Part shown: piece after piece, positions 13,922-23,070 of the stretch
Layout of the letters: every line of letters starts with the position of its first letter
Numbering within the stretch: position 1 is the first letter of the stretch
Source: Mucilaginibacter sp.
GTDB lineage: Bacteria > Bacteroidota > Bacteroidia > Sphingobacteriales > Sphingobacteriaceae
Assembly: GCA_030445275.1 (NCBI GenBank)
Contig: JAUCSE010000078.1
Span: 1 to 51,311, forward strand
DNA: 51,311 nt
Reading direction: 5' to 3'
Program-made: the position numbers and the translations under genes
Notes under the pieces: model-generated
The model's input: the letters and a program-made list of their open reading frames with translations, nothing else
Told to the model about the DNA's origin: nothing
Database searches by the model: none

Positions 13922-13952
13922 ATTAAGCTTTACTGGATGTAAGATTATTAGC

Positions 13953-14564
13953 TTGTTTTTCCAGACGATTATGAGTACATTCGGTTTTGCTTCCCTGATG
14001 GCCCTGTACGATACGCTTACTGATGTTGAATTGACCGCTTTTTTACGGGATGGTGATCATACGGCTTTCAACGAAATTTACGAACGTTATTGGCAGACCC
14101 TTTACCAAACGGCTTATAATCTGCTTAAAGATAACGACGGCGCGCATGATGTTGTGCAGGAAATTTTTGTTTGGCTATGGACAAACCGAGACCGCCAGCT
14201 TACCGATTCGTTGCAACCCTACCTCCGTGCCGCAGTTAAATACCAGATTGCTAAGCTTGTGCGCCATGGCAAGGTGAAAGCCGCCTTTTATAACCGCACG
14301 GTAGCCAATTATGAGCCTGTCGCGTCAAGCGATCAAAACTACGAAGTACGCGAACTACAGGCTATAATTGCCGCCTTCACCCAATCGCTGCCTGACAAAG
14401 CCCGCGAGATATATCGCCTTAGCCGCGAAGAATTGCTAACCAACAAGGAGATCGCTATCCGCCTGAATATCTCGGAAAAAACTGTTGAGAACCAGATGAC
14501 CATTAACCTGCGCAAATTGCGCCTGGCCCTGGGTAAAATGTCTTTCTGGAGTATCCTGCTTTAA
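13953..14564 (+). CDS. ECF sigma factor, module A
   Basis: Encodes 203 residues; ATG 13953, 13971 (MSTFG) or 13998 (MALYD) are all possible starts, and family alignments favour one of the last two. Region 2 is FNEIYERYWQTLYQTAYNLL with DVVQEIFVWLW, which binds core polymerase and the -10 element. Region 4 is LLTNKEIAIRLNISEKTVENQM followed by LRKLRLALG. Regions 1 and 3 are absent, as usual for ECF factors. A FecR gene follows after 104 bases and then an STN-bearing SusC, so this is the FecI-type member of a trans-envelope signalling set. It should switch on its own SusCD operon when the receptor is loaded. The protein is cytoplasmic. Confidence 0.93.
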   Translation: MFFQTIMSTFGFASLMALYDTLTDVELTAFLRDGDHTAFNEIYERYWQTLYQTAYNLLKDNDGAHDVVQEIFVWLWTNRDRQLTDSLQPYLRAAVKYQIAKLVRHGKVKAAFYNRTVANYEPVASSDQNYEVRELQAIIAAFTQSLPDKAREIYRLSREELLTNKEIAIRLNISEKTVENQMTINLRKLRLALGKMSFWSILL

Positions 14565-14668
14565 CCCCATATTAAATTCCTGTAAAATTATTTTAAATTC
14601 CTTTGGGGGTAAAGGCCCCGAAGCGGTATCTGTTGTTATAACGCCCTCAATAAAGGCGCATTACACAA

Positions 14669-15781
14669 ATGAATAAACAAGAATTTGACAAGCTTGCCGC
14701 AAATATTGCCGATGGGACAGCAACCCCGGCCGAGGTGGAACAGTATAACGCCTGGTTTAACACCTATGCAGATGGACAAACCTGGGACACAGGCGAACTT
14801 GGCGAACCCGAAACCATTAAACACCAATTGCTGACTGACATACATGCCGAGATAAAACGAAGGGAACCAGCCAAAGTGCGACCAATATATTACAGGATAG
14901 CTGCGGCCGCATCAATTCTTCTTATAATTTCGGCAGGAGCTTATTTTATTTTGCGTAAGCCCGCCACAAAACCAGAAATCCTCGCGCATGCTTATTATAA
15001 TGATATAGCCCCCGGCCACAACCAGGCTACGCTGACATTGGCCAACGGGCAAAAGATAATCCTTGCCAAAGGAATTAATGGAACGCTGGCGCAGCAAGGA
15101 CAAACAGTTATTACCGCAAATGATCAAAATATCGTATACTCTACCGGCCAACAACAGGATACAAAAGATCTGTATAACACATTAACAACTGCAAGGGGTG
15201 AAAAATCGCCTTATCCGCTGGTACTGGCTGATGGTACTAAGGTTTGGCTGAATGCCGAATCGAGCCTTAGCTTTCCTGTGGCCTTTAATGGTAAAGAGCG
15301 TATCGTAAAATTGACCGGCGAAGCATATTTTGAAGTTAAACATAATGCCAGTCAGCTTTTTAAAGTACAGACCGAAAAGCAGACCATTGAAGATATTGGC
15401 ACCAGCTTTAACGTTAACGCGTATGCCGATGAACCAAAAACAGCCACTACCCTGGTAGAAGGCAGCGTTAAAATAAATAACATAACCTTGAAGCCAGGTG
15501 AGCAGACCGACGGAAGCAAGGTTAGCGATGTTAATATAGCCCAATTCCTGGCCTGGAAAAATAATGATTTTGATTTTGAGGGCGACCGCATAGAGACAGT
15601 TATGCGCCAGCTTACCCGTTGGTACAATATAGAAGTAGCCTATGAAGGAACCCCAACCAATGAAGTGTTTTACGCTACCCTTACCCGGCAGCGCCCTATC
15701 AGCAGCGTGTTAAAAGCGCTTGAAAAAACCAAAGGTGTGCATTTTAGGATCGAAGGAAGGAGGGTCATTGTATCGAAGTAA
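14669..15781 (+). CDS. FecR-family anti-sigma factor, module A
   Basis: Encodes 370 residues. The short N-terminal cytoplasmic part (about 1-74) should hold the sigma factor; one membrane helix lies at about 75-95 (YYRIAAAASILLIISAGAYF). The periplasmic FecR domain spans about 170-270 with PLVLADGTKVWLNAESSLSF and LTGEAYFEVKHN, and the C-terminal DUF4974 domain (about 290-369, FDFEGDRIETVMRQLTRWYNIEV) is the part that meets the STN domain of the receptor. The usual TPRGGQY motif is TARGEKSPY here, a small variation. It is encoded between its sigma factor and its SusC, the normal order, and a short hairpin lies between it and SusC. Confidence 0.93.
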   Translation: MNKQEFDKLAANIADGTATPAEVEQYNAWFNTYADGQTWDTGELGEPETIKHQLLTDIHAEIKRREPAKVRPIYYRIAAAASILLIISAGAYFILRKPATKPEILAHAYYNDIAPGHNQATLTLANGQKIILAKGINGTLAQQGQTVITANDQNIVYSTGQQQDTKDLYNTLTTARGEKSPYPLVLADGTKVWLNAESSLSFPVAFNGKERIVKLTGEAYFEVKHNASQLFKVQTEKQTIEDIGTSFNVNAYADEPKTATTLVEGSVKINNITLKPGEQTDGSKVSDVNIAQFLAWKNNDFDFEGDRIETVMRQLTRWYNIEVAYEGTPTNEVFYATLTRQRPISSVLKALEKTKGVHFRIEGRRVIVSK

Positions 15782-15816
15782 ACTAATACGATTAAACACT
15801 CCGGCTCTAAATAAAA

Positions 15817-15844
15817 AGTCATCCTGCGGGAGTGCCGGATGACT
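15817..15844 (+). promoter_or_regulatory. Hairpin between FecR and SusC of module A
   Basis: AGTCATCC (15817-15824) pairs with GGATGACT (15837-15844) around a 12-base loop. It lies 36 bases after the FecR stop and 78 before SusC, so it may cut back transcription from the regulator genes into the transporter genes. No T tract. Confidence 0.4.
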
Positions 15845-15921
15845 AAGAATGAATTTATGAACCGCCTGCACCGACCTGTCTGGAAAACTAACGGTACAAG
15901 CACAAAATCCAAACTCCGCAA

Positions 15922-18900
15922 ATGTACGATTTTTACAAACGATTTGTACGGTCATGCCGTACGCCTAAAATACTGTTGGTCATGAAACTCACAACGCTGT
16001 TGATGATCCTTATGATTATGCAAGTAAGCGCCATTACCCTTGCGCAGAAAGTAACGCTGGCTGTGCGCAATGCGCCGCTTACTACTGTATTTCAACAGTT
16101 ACGCAAACAAACCGGTTATGATTTTGCCTATACCGGTAAAACCCTGGAAGATGCTAAAACCGTTACCATCAACGCCAAAAACGAGGAATTGAAAACCGTG
16201 CTTGACAAAATTTTTGCTGGTCAGCCACTTGATTATTCCATTGAAGATAAGCTTGTTGTGGTTTCGATTAAAGAAACTAGGTCCCTGGATTATCTTAAAG
16301 CTGTTTTTGCTGCTATTGATGTTCAGGGCCATATTTTCGATGAAAGAGGACAGCCATTGTCTGGCGCGACGATCAAAGTAAAAAATAGGACCCAGGTAAC
16401 AACTACAGATAAAGACGGGTATTTCCTTTTAAAAAGTGTAGATGAGAACGCAGTTTTAGTTATCACATTTATAGGTTTTAAAAGGCTTGAAGTTGGTGCT
16501 AAGGCCGATCTGGGAAAAGTTACGTTAGAGGTTGAATCGGGCAAATTAAATGAGGTAAACGTGGTAAGCAACGGTTACCAAACCCTTGCCAGGGAAAGAA
16601 GCGCCGGCTCGTTTGCCAAACCGGATATGGCCGTGATAGCAAACCGCTCTTTCAGTACTAACATCCTGCAGCGTTTGGATGGCCTGGTACCCGGCTTAAC
16701 CATTAATAACGCTCCTGCCGAAAGCCAGTATCTTATTCGCGGGCTCACTACGGTATCAACCAACACGCTTCCCTTATATGTGGTAGACGGTATCCAGGTT
16801 ACGGATGTATCTACTATAAATCCGCAGGATATTGAGGATATATCGATACTTAAGGATGCGACAGCGGCTTCTATCTGGGGCGCCAAAGCTGCCAATGGGG
16901 TAATTGTTATTGTTACCAAAAAAGGGGTTAAGGGCGAAAAGATGAGAGTGACTTATGACGCCTTTGTTAATTTTCAGGGTAAACCAAACCTTAATTATCT
17001 CCCTTCACTTAATAGCCGGCAATTTATCCAGGCGGCTAAAGAAACTTTTGACCCGGTAGCTTACCCTTATACAACAGTGACCTTACCAACGGCCGGCTCA
17101 GGACTGGCACCGCACGAGGTGATCTTATACAACCAATCGCTGGGTAAAACTACAGCGGCGCAGGCTAATGCCGGCCTGGATAGTTTGGCATCTATTAATA
17201 ATAATCAACAGGTAAAAGATTTGTTTTACCGCAATGCCATGCTAATGAACCATACGCTTTCGGTTTCAGGCGGCCAAAAAAGTTATGCGGTTTACGGCTC
17301 TATGGCTTATACCGACAACCTGAACAACAGCCCGGGGCAAACGAATAATACGTATAAAATTAACCTGCGTCAGGATTTTACGGTAAGTAAGCGCATCCAA
17401 CTTACCTTAATTACCGACCTGAATAATAGCTTTACCTATAGTCCGCGTAATATTAACGTAACCAACCAGTTTTTCCCTTACCAGTTATTCAAGGATAATG
17501 CAGGCAACAACATACTGATGGATTATATGATGGGCCTACCCGAAGCTACCCGGTTAGATTATCAAACCCGCAGCCGCATTAACCTGGATTACAGCCCGCT
17601 TGATGAAGTAAATCGTAGCTATACTAAAGGCGATAACCTGCAGATACGTAATGTTTTTAATGCTAATGTGAAACTGTTTGATGGTTTAACCTTTGAGGGT
17701 AGCTATGGCTACTTAAAAGGCAGCAGCCGGACCCGGAATTATGATGATGCCTTAAGCTTTAAAGTGAGGCAGCAAACGGTACAGTTTACAGTTGCACCAA
17801 CAGCGGCTTCTACGCCGGTTTATAACCTGCCTGCAACCGGCGGTAACTACCAGGTTGGGAATACCAACAATCGCAACTGGACCATACGCGATCAATTAAG
17901 CTATAATAAAAACTGGAAAGATGGCTTGCACCAGCTAACTATGCTGGCAGGACAGGAAGCACAGGAGCAATACAGCATTATTAATATCAGTAGGTTTAAA
18001 GGCTGGGATCCTTTACTGCAAACCTCAGCCCTGCTTGATTATAAAACGTTAACTTCAAGTCCCGTACTGGGGGTTTGGCCTAACTATACGGGGCCGTTCA
18101 GTCTTTTATCGGCATCTGAATCGCCATCGGGAGAACAGGAAGCCCCGATCAGCCGGTTTGTATCTTATTACGGAAATGCGGCTTATACTTATAACCATAA
18201 ATACACCATTAACGGCAGTTACCGTATAGATAAAAGCAACAACTTTGGCATTGACAAATCAGCGCAGAATAAACCTGTTTGGAGCGCAGGCGCTAAATGG
18301 ATATTAACCGAAGAGTCATTTATGAAGGCTGCAACCTGGGCAGATAATTTAGCCCTGCGTGTAACTTATGGTTTAACAGGTAACGCGCCTAACCCGGGTA
18401 CTGCTGCCTCTTACGATATTGTGCGCGCACAGTTAAGTTCCTTCCTGCCTAACGGCCGCGGGCTGGTTATTTCCACACCGGCCAACAGGAAACTAAGCTG
18501 GGAAAGAACCGCGACAATTAACCTAGGTATTGATTTTGCCATACTGAAAAACAGGTTAAGCGGAAGTATAGATATCTACCAGAAAAAGACCACCGATTTG
18601 CTGGGTAACGTAACTACAGATGGCTTTACCGGGTATCCAACCATTTTCGGCAACATAGGCGACCTGAAAAATAAAGGCATAGAAGTTGGCATCACATCGG
18701 TAAACGTACGCAGCAAAAATTTTAGGTGGAGTACTACGCTTAACGGTGCTTATAATAAAAACCTGATCACCCATTTAAATGTCTCTGCACCTATAACTAC
18801 TGGTGCCGGGCAGGTAAATGCACAACTATTGGCGGGTTACACAGCATATTCGTTATTCGCGTACCAATTTGCCGGGTTGGATAACCTGGGCGATCCGCAG

Positions 18901-19515
18901 ATCCGTTTAGCCAATGGCACAGTTACTAAAGCACCCAACGTAAGTAAGCCTGGTGATATTAAATATATGGGTACTACGCAACCACCCTGGAGCGGCGGCT
19001 TTTCAAATAACTTCAATTACAAATCTTTCGGCCTTAGCTTTAATGCTGTATTTAATTTAGGCTATGTAATGCGCAGGGATGTAGATAATTTCTATAGCGG
19101 GCGGTTGTCGGCCCAGGCGCAAACATTTACAACTGAAAATATAAATCCTGAGTTTTTGAACAGGTGGAAGAAGCCTGGAGATGAAGCGACAACCAACATA
19201 CCATCTTTTGTAGCTAATTCAACCACCAGTGCCGCGCGCCGTAACCTTTCCTACTATACACTTAGCGATATTAACGTAACCAGTGCATCGTTTGTAAAAA
19301 TGCGCGATATCACCTTTACCTATAGCCTGCCCCAGTCCTTAGTTAAAAAGATCAACGTCGATGGGATTACCCTGCGTGCGCAGGTGTCAAACGTAATGCT
19401 TTGGAAGGCTAATAAATATGGTATCGATCCGGAGTTCCAGTATGCCTTTAACGGTACTAGATTTTTGCCGACCGGCCAAAATACGGTATCGTTTGGGATA
19501 AATGTAAGACTTTAA
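15922..19515 (+). CDS. SusC/RagA-family TonB-linked receptor with STN domain, module A
   Basis: Encodes 1197 residues. A 20-residue extension (MYDFYKRFV...) precedes a normal signal peptide starting at Met21 (MKLTTLLMILMIMQVSAITLAQ); ATG 15982 is an alternative start. Domains: STN about 45-117 (APLTTVFQQLRKQTGYDFAY), carboxypeptidase-regulatory domain about 130-210 (GQPLSGATIKVKN), plug (LPLYVVDGIQV, ILKDATAASIWGAKAANGVI) and a large barrel ending NTVSFGINVRL. The linker motif GYQTLARERSAGSF is of the type GYQ-x-LPKERATGSF that, as I recall it, marks SusC proteins found next to thioredoxin-like and peptidase genes, as here. It should import ligand with the SusD lid and signal to FecR through the STN domain. 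Ligand probably peptide-derived (inference). Confidence 0.94.
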   Translation: MYDFYKRFVRSCRTPKILLVMKLTTLLMILMIMQVSAITLAQKVTLAVRNAPLTTVFQQLRKQTGYDFAYTGKTLEDAKTVTINAKNEELKTVLDKIFAGQPLDYSIEDKLVVVSIKETRSLDYLKAVFAAIDVQGHIFDERGQPLSGATIKVKNRTQVTTTDKDGYFLLKSVDENAVLVITFIGFKRLEVGAKADLGKVTLEVESGKLNEVNVVSNGYQTLARERSAGSFAKPDMAVIANRSFSTNILQRLDGLVPGLTINNAPAESQYLIRGLTTVSTNTLPLYVVDGIQVTDVSTINPQDIEDISILKDATAASIWGAKAANGVIVIVTKKGVKGEKMRVTYDAFVNFQGKPNLNYLPSLNSRQFIQAAKETFDPVAYPYTTVTLPTAGSGLAPHEVILYNQSLGKTTAAQANAGLDSLASINNNQQVKDLFYRNAMLMNHTLSVSGGQKSYAVYGSMAYTDNLNNSPGQTNNTYKINLRQDFTVSKRIQLTLITDLNNSFTYSPRNINVTNQFFPYQLFKDNAGNNILMDYMMGLPEATRLDYQTRSRINLDYSPLDEVNRSYTKGDNLQIRNVFNANVKLFDGLTFEGSYGYLKGSSRTRNYDDALSFKVRQQTVQFTVAPTAASTPVYNLPATGGNYQVGNTNNRNWTIRDQLSYNKNWKDGLHQLTMLAGQEAQEQYSIINISRFKGWDPLLQTSALLDYKTLTSSPVLGVWPNYTGPFSLLSASESPSGEQEAPISRFVSYYGNAAYTYNHKYTINGSYRIDKSNNFGIDKSAQNKPVWSAGAKWILTEESFMKAATWADNLALRVTYGLTGNAPNPGTAASYDIVRAQLSSFLPNGRGLVISTPANRKLSWERTATINLGIDFAILKNRLSGSIDIYQKKTTDLLGNVTTDGFTGYPTIFGNIGDLKNKGIEVGITSVNVRSKNFRWSTTLNGAYNKNLITHLNVSAPITTGAGQVNAQLLAGYTAYSLFAYQFAGLDNLGDPQIRLANGTVTKAPNVSKPGDIKYMGTTQPPWSGGFSNNFNYKSFGLSFNAVFNLGYVMRRDVDNFYSGRLSAQAQTFTTENINPEFLNRWKKPGDEATTNIPSFVANSTTSAARRNLSYYTLSDINVTSASFVKMRDITFTYSLPQSLVKKINVDGITLRAQVSNVMLWKANKYGIDPEFQYAFNGTRFLPTGQNTVSFGINVRL

Positions 19516-19527
19516 AATATTCAGAAA

Positions 19528-20976
19528 ATGAAACGCACATATTATAAAATAGCGCTTATCGCGGTATTGCTGGTAGTTACCTCAACCGCTTGTAAAAAGA
19601 GTTTTTTGGAAACTATCCCGAAAGGCCAATTAATAGCCCGAACATCGGCCGATTATTCGGGACTACTGAGCAACCTTGACCTGATCAATATAAACACAAC
19701 CAACGCGCAGGTATTGATGGGTGACGAAGTAGCAGCGGTTGATCCGTACTTTACCTCGGCGGATCTAAAAACACAAAGATGTTTCCGCTGGGACCCGGTA
19801 ATTTACGAACCAGCGGATGATGCCGGCGAAACAACCATCCCGCTTAAAAATATATACCTTTTTAATAAGATAATTAACGAAGTGCCCAACGCTACCGGCG
19901 GCACCGAGGCCGTAAACCTTTCCATAGCTGCCGAGGCAAGGGCCGGCCGGGCATGGACGTATTTTTTACTAATCAACTATTACGGCAAACCTTACAGCGT
20001 TGCCACCGCTGCAAACGACCCTGGTTTCCCTATTATTGAAGCAGCGGATGTGACTGTTACCAAATTTGATAGGGCAAGTGTTCAGGCAGTTTATGATTTT
20101 ATCATCAAAGACCTGGTGACTGCTATCCCTAATCTACCGGTGCAGATAACTAACCGTACCCGCATGTCTAAAGCTGCAGCCGAAGGCATTTTGGGCAAAG
20201 TTTATACCTATATGGGCAGGTTTAAAGACGCGCTGCCTATGTTAAATGCGGCTATTACCGATATGGCTAACCAAACCACCCCGGTAAGGTTGTATGATTA
20301 TAATGTTGAATTTGCCACAGGCGGGGTCTTTTTGCCTATCAATGCCACATCGGGGCCTACTTTTATTTTAGTTGTTAACAATTACGAAAACGTTTTTGCA
20401 AAACAGTTTGTTAACGGATGGGCGTCAAGCTATGACGAAATTGTGATCACTCCACAAACCGCGGCTTTATTCGGATCATCCGATCTGCGTAATAACTTTT
20501 ATGCTAATTCAACTTACAGCACTAAGTTAGCCTACCCGGTACCTGGTGTTTTAAGAAAACAGGGGTATGGCCAAATATCATTTGGTGTGCTTGTGCCCGA
20601 TCTTTATTTATTAAGTGCAGAATGCAAATGCCGTAACAATGACCTGGCGGGAGCTAAGGCCGATGTGGAAGCATTACGTGTAAAAAGGATGCCTGCTGCC
20701 GACGCCCCTGTGCCTGCAGCTACGGCCGGTGTGCAGTTGTCTCTCCTTAAGTTTATCCTGGATGAGCGTATCCGCGAATATGCAGTGCAAGGCTCCCGTT
20801 GGTTTGATATGCGGAGACTCTCTGTCGATCCTCTTTTCCCGGCAGCTACTTATACTCATACGTTGTACTCGGCTACGGGTGCCACAACGGTATATACATT
20901 GAAGCCGGAGCGGCTAACGTTGCGCCTGCCGCAGAAGCTGATAGATCAAAATCCAAACATGGAGAATAATCCATAA
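19528..20976 (+). CDS. SusD/RagB-family lipoprotein, module A
   Basis: Encodes 482 residues and starts 12 bases after SusC. The signal ends in a lipobox (VVTSTACKKSFLE, lipid cysteine near residue 22), so it is anchored in the outer membrane and forms the lid over SusC. The helical TPR-type core is visible in AEARAGRAWTYFLLINYYGKPY and KAAAEGILGKVYTYMGRFKDALPML; the C-terminal RagB signature follows with LLSAECKCRNNDLAGAKADVEALRVKRM, then ILDERIREYAVQGSRWFDMRRL. All are standard for SusD. The final residues LRLPQKLIDQNPNMENNP are the usual end. Ligand specificity cannot be read from sequence, but the neighbours are peptidases and thioredoxins, not glycosidases. Confidence 0.94.
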   Translation: MKRTYYKIALIAVLLVVTSTACKKSFLETIPKGQLIARTSADYSGLLSNLDLININTTNAQVLMGDEVAAVDPYFTSADLKTQRCFRWDPVIYEPADDAGETTIPLKNIYLFNKIINEVPNATGGTEAVNLSIAAEARAGRAWTYFLLINYYGKPYSVATAANDPGFPIIEAADVTVTKFDRASVQAVYDFIIKDLVTAIPNLPVQITNRTRMSKAAAEGILGKVYTYMGRFKDALPMLNAAITDMANQTTPVRLYDYNVEFATGGVFLPINATSGPTFILVVNNYENVFAKQFVNGWASSYDEIVITPQTAALFGSSDLRNNFYANSTYSTKLAYPVPGVLRKQGYGQISFGVLVPDLYLLSAECKCRNNDLAGAKADVEALRVKRMPAADAPVPAATAGVQLSLLKFILDERIREYAVQGSRWFDMRRLSVDPLFPAATYTHTLYSATGATTVYTLKPERLTLRLPQKLIDQNPNMENNP

Positions 20977-21011
20977 TTGCATTATATTTTATAAACTTAA
21001 AAGCAGCTGAT

Positions 21012-21869
21012 ATGAAAAAATGTAACAAAGCGCTATTGATAGGCATGTTTTGCCTGTCAATGGCTATGTGGTCATGTAAAAAAGATTCATCGGATAGTAC
21101 CGTAGCACCTACCCTGAGCGGAGATAACCGGACATTGAACGTTACAACCAACGGGCAATTATCAACAACGGGGACCATAAATCCGCTGTGGGGATTGGGA
21201 AGTGTACTTCAAGCCAATACAAGTTTAGATAAACCCTATTCATGGTATATAGATCAATATACAACCGGCACGTATTGGGATATTAACTGTGGGCCGGCAT
21301 CGGTAACCATGGCTATTAAATGGGCCGACCCCACTTTTAGTAAAACCGCGGTTGATGCCCGCAATACTTATCGGTCAACCGGCGGTTGGTGGTACACTAG
21401 CGATGTTGCCAACTACCTTACCTTGTACGGTATTAACTGGCGCTATACAAGTTTGCCGGATGAATACCAGACCATGATGAAATACCTTGACCAGGGCGAT
21501 ATCATGATCCTGTGCCTTGATAGTTATTACCTTACTTATAATGCCAATCCCGCGCAGCATGTAGGTGCATATGATCGGGTAAGTACAACAGGTTCGGGGC
21601 ATTTTATAGTAATAAAAGGTTATAAAATTGTGGATAGCAAGGTTTATTTTGACGCCTATAACCCATGGTCTCTCGGGGATACCTATCCCGACGGCTCCGG
21701 TTTAAAAGGCCTTGACCGTTACTACACTAGTGCTGATCTGTCGCAAGCAACTACAGTGTGGTGGGATTATGCCATTATAATAGCCCCTAAAGGGAAGCAA
21801 GTTACCGCGGTAGCAGGACTGCACACTTTCGCGTTGCCAACACAGGTGCCTGAACAAAAAGGGCGCTAA
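21012..21869 (+). CDS. C39-like papain-fold lipoprotein peptidase
   Basis: Encodes 285 residues. The signal ends in a lipobox (SMAMWSCKKD), so the protein is a lipoprotein, probably surface or periplasmic. The core matches C39-like cysteine peptidases: WDINCGPASVTMAIKWADP with Cys93 as nucleophile, SGHFIVIKGYKI with His197 and a FDAYNPW segment with Asp214 or Asn217 as the third residue. C39 enzymes cut leader peptides at double-glycine sites in exported peptides; the stand-alone C39_2-type proteins are mostly uncharacterised. It lies between SusD and two thioredoxin-like genes with gaps of 35 and 28 bases, so one transcript is likely. The likely role is trimming a peptide ligand of this SusCD pair (inference). 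Confidence 0.78.
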   Translation: MKKCNKALLIGMFCLSMAMWSCKKDSSDSTVAPTLSGDNRTLNVTTNGQLSTTGTINPLWGLGSVLQANTSLDKPYSWYIDQYTTGTYWDINCGPASVTMAIKWADPTFSKTAVDARNTYRSTGGWWYTSDVANYLTLYGINWRYTSLPDEYQTMMKYLDQGDIMILCLDSYYLTYNANPAQHVGAYDRVSTTGSGHFIVIKGYKIVDSKVYFDAYNPWSLGDTYPDGSGLKGLDRYYTSADLSQATTVWWDYAIIIAPKGKQVTAVAGLHTFALPTQVPEQKGR

Positions 21870-21897
21870 CGGAAAAAACAAATCAATTATCAACTAT

Positions 21898-23031
21898 ATG
21901 AAAAAAATAATTTTAGCAGTAGTCTGGCTATTCCCGCTTGCGGGAATGGCACAAGGCGCATACACTATTTCCGGAAAAATGTCAGGGTTAAAAGTCCCTG
22001 CGAAGGCCTATCTGGTAACCAGACAAGGCGACGAATTTAAAGACAAGGATTCGGTAGAAATAAAAGATGGCAAGTTCCGGTTTACAGGAACCGTAGAAGA
22101 GCCCCAGTATGCTATAATTGCCATTAGGCCCAAAGGGGTGCCAAAAACAAGAAACCAGCGTGACTATATAGATTTCTTTCTTGAAAATTCAAAAATTTCT
22201 ATTGTTGGTGCCGATTCCATAAAAAACGCAACTGTCAGCGGTTCAGAATCCGATACGGAGAACCGGGAACTGGAGGCATTAATTACACCTTTCACTGACA
22301 AGATCATCAAACTGCAGCACGAGTTTTCAAGAGGAGGTAAAAACCCGGCTAATAAAACTGCTGAAGAGCGCAAAGTTGCGTCGGACAGCCTAAACAGTTA
22401 TGTAAAACAGATCAAGGACATTAATCTAAAATTTGTTAAATCTCATCTTAACTCATTTATGGGTTTGTACACGTTTAATTTCTCTATTCTTGACAGCCAT
22501 TTCAACCCTGCAGAGGTAAAGCCATTGTTTTATAAATTCTCCCCCCAGCTTCAGTCGTCATTATTAGGCAAACTATCTATAGATAGGATCATATCATCCG
22601 AAAGGCGTGGGGTAGGTGTAAAGATCTTCGATTTTTCACAGACTGACGTTAACGGCAATATTTTTAAGATCGCATCATTACGTGGTAAATATGTATTTGT
22701 AGATTTTTGGGCAAGCTGGTGTCACTGGTGCCGTGTGGAAAACCCTAACGTGTTAAAGGCATATGAGCAACTCAAGGACAGGAATCTTGAAATAGTAAGC
22801 GTATCGTTTGATGAAAGTAAAGCTGCCTGGGAAAACGCGGTAAAACAAGATAAACTTCCGTGGTTACAGGTGTCTGACCTTAAAGGGATGAAAGTAAGAG
22901 ATGGGTTAGCAGCGATGTTAGACATTAATGCGATACCGCAAAACCTGTTGATCAATCCTGAAGGTATTATCATAGCCGCAAACCTACGTGGCGAGGACCT
23001 CCCGGCGAAATTATCTGCATTAATTAAATAA
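21898..23031 (+). CDS. TlpA-type thioredoxin-fold protein with CHWC active site
   Basis: Encodes 377 residues. A signal peptide (LFPLAGMAQG) is followed by a DUF4369-like beta domain (about 20-120, YTISGKMSGLKVPAKAYLV) and a helical linker, then a TlpA/ResA thioredoxin domain (about 240-377): GKYVFVDFWASWCHWCRVENPN, IVSVSFDESKAAWENAV and cis-proline NAIPQNLLI. The redox centre is C275-H-W-C278, unlike the common CGPC or CEPC. It should act in the periplasm, reducing or exchanging disulfides. It is followed after 39 bases by a paralog with CGPC, so the two may work at different potentials or on different steps. Not a lipoprotein, since the cut site is AQG. Confidence 0.92.
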   Translation: MKKIILAVVWLFPLAGMAQGAYTISGKMSGLKVPAKAYLVTRQGDEFKDKDSVEIKDGKFRFTGTVEEPQYAIIAIRPKGVPKTRNQRDYIDFFLENSKISIVGADSIKNATVSGSESDTENRELEALITPFTDKIIKLQHEFSRGGKNPANKTAEERKVASDSLNSYVKQIKDINLKFVKSHLNSFMGLYTFNFSILDSHFNPAEVKPLFYKFSPQLQSSLLGKLSIDRIISSERRGVGVKIFDFSQTDVNGNIFKIASLRGKYVFVDFWASWCHWCRVENPNVLKAYEQLKDRNLEIVSVSFDESKAAWENAVKQDKLPWLQVSDLKGMKVRDGLAAMLDINAIPQNLLINPEGIIIAANLRGEDLPAKLSALIK

Positions 23032-23070
23032 ATCATTACCATCTGTCAATTCATCTAAATAAACATCAAA

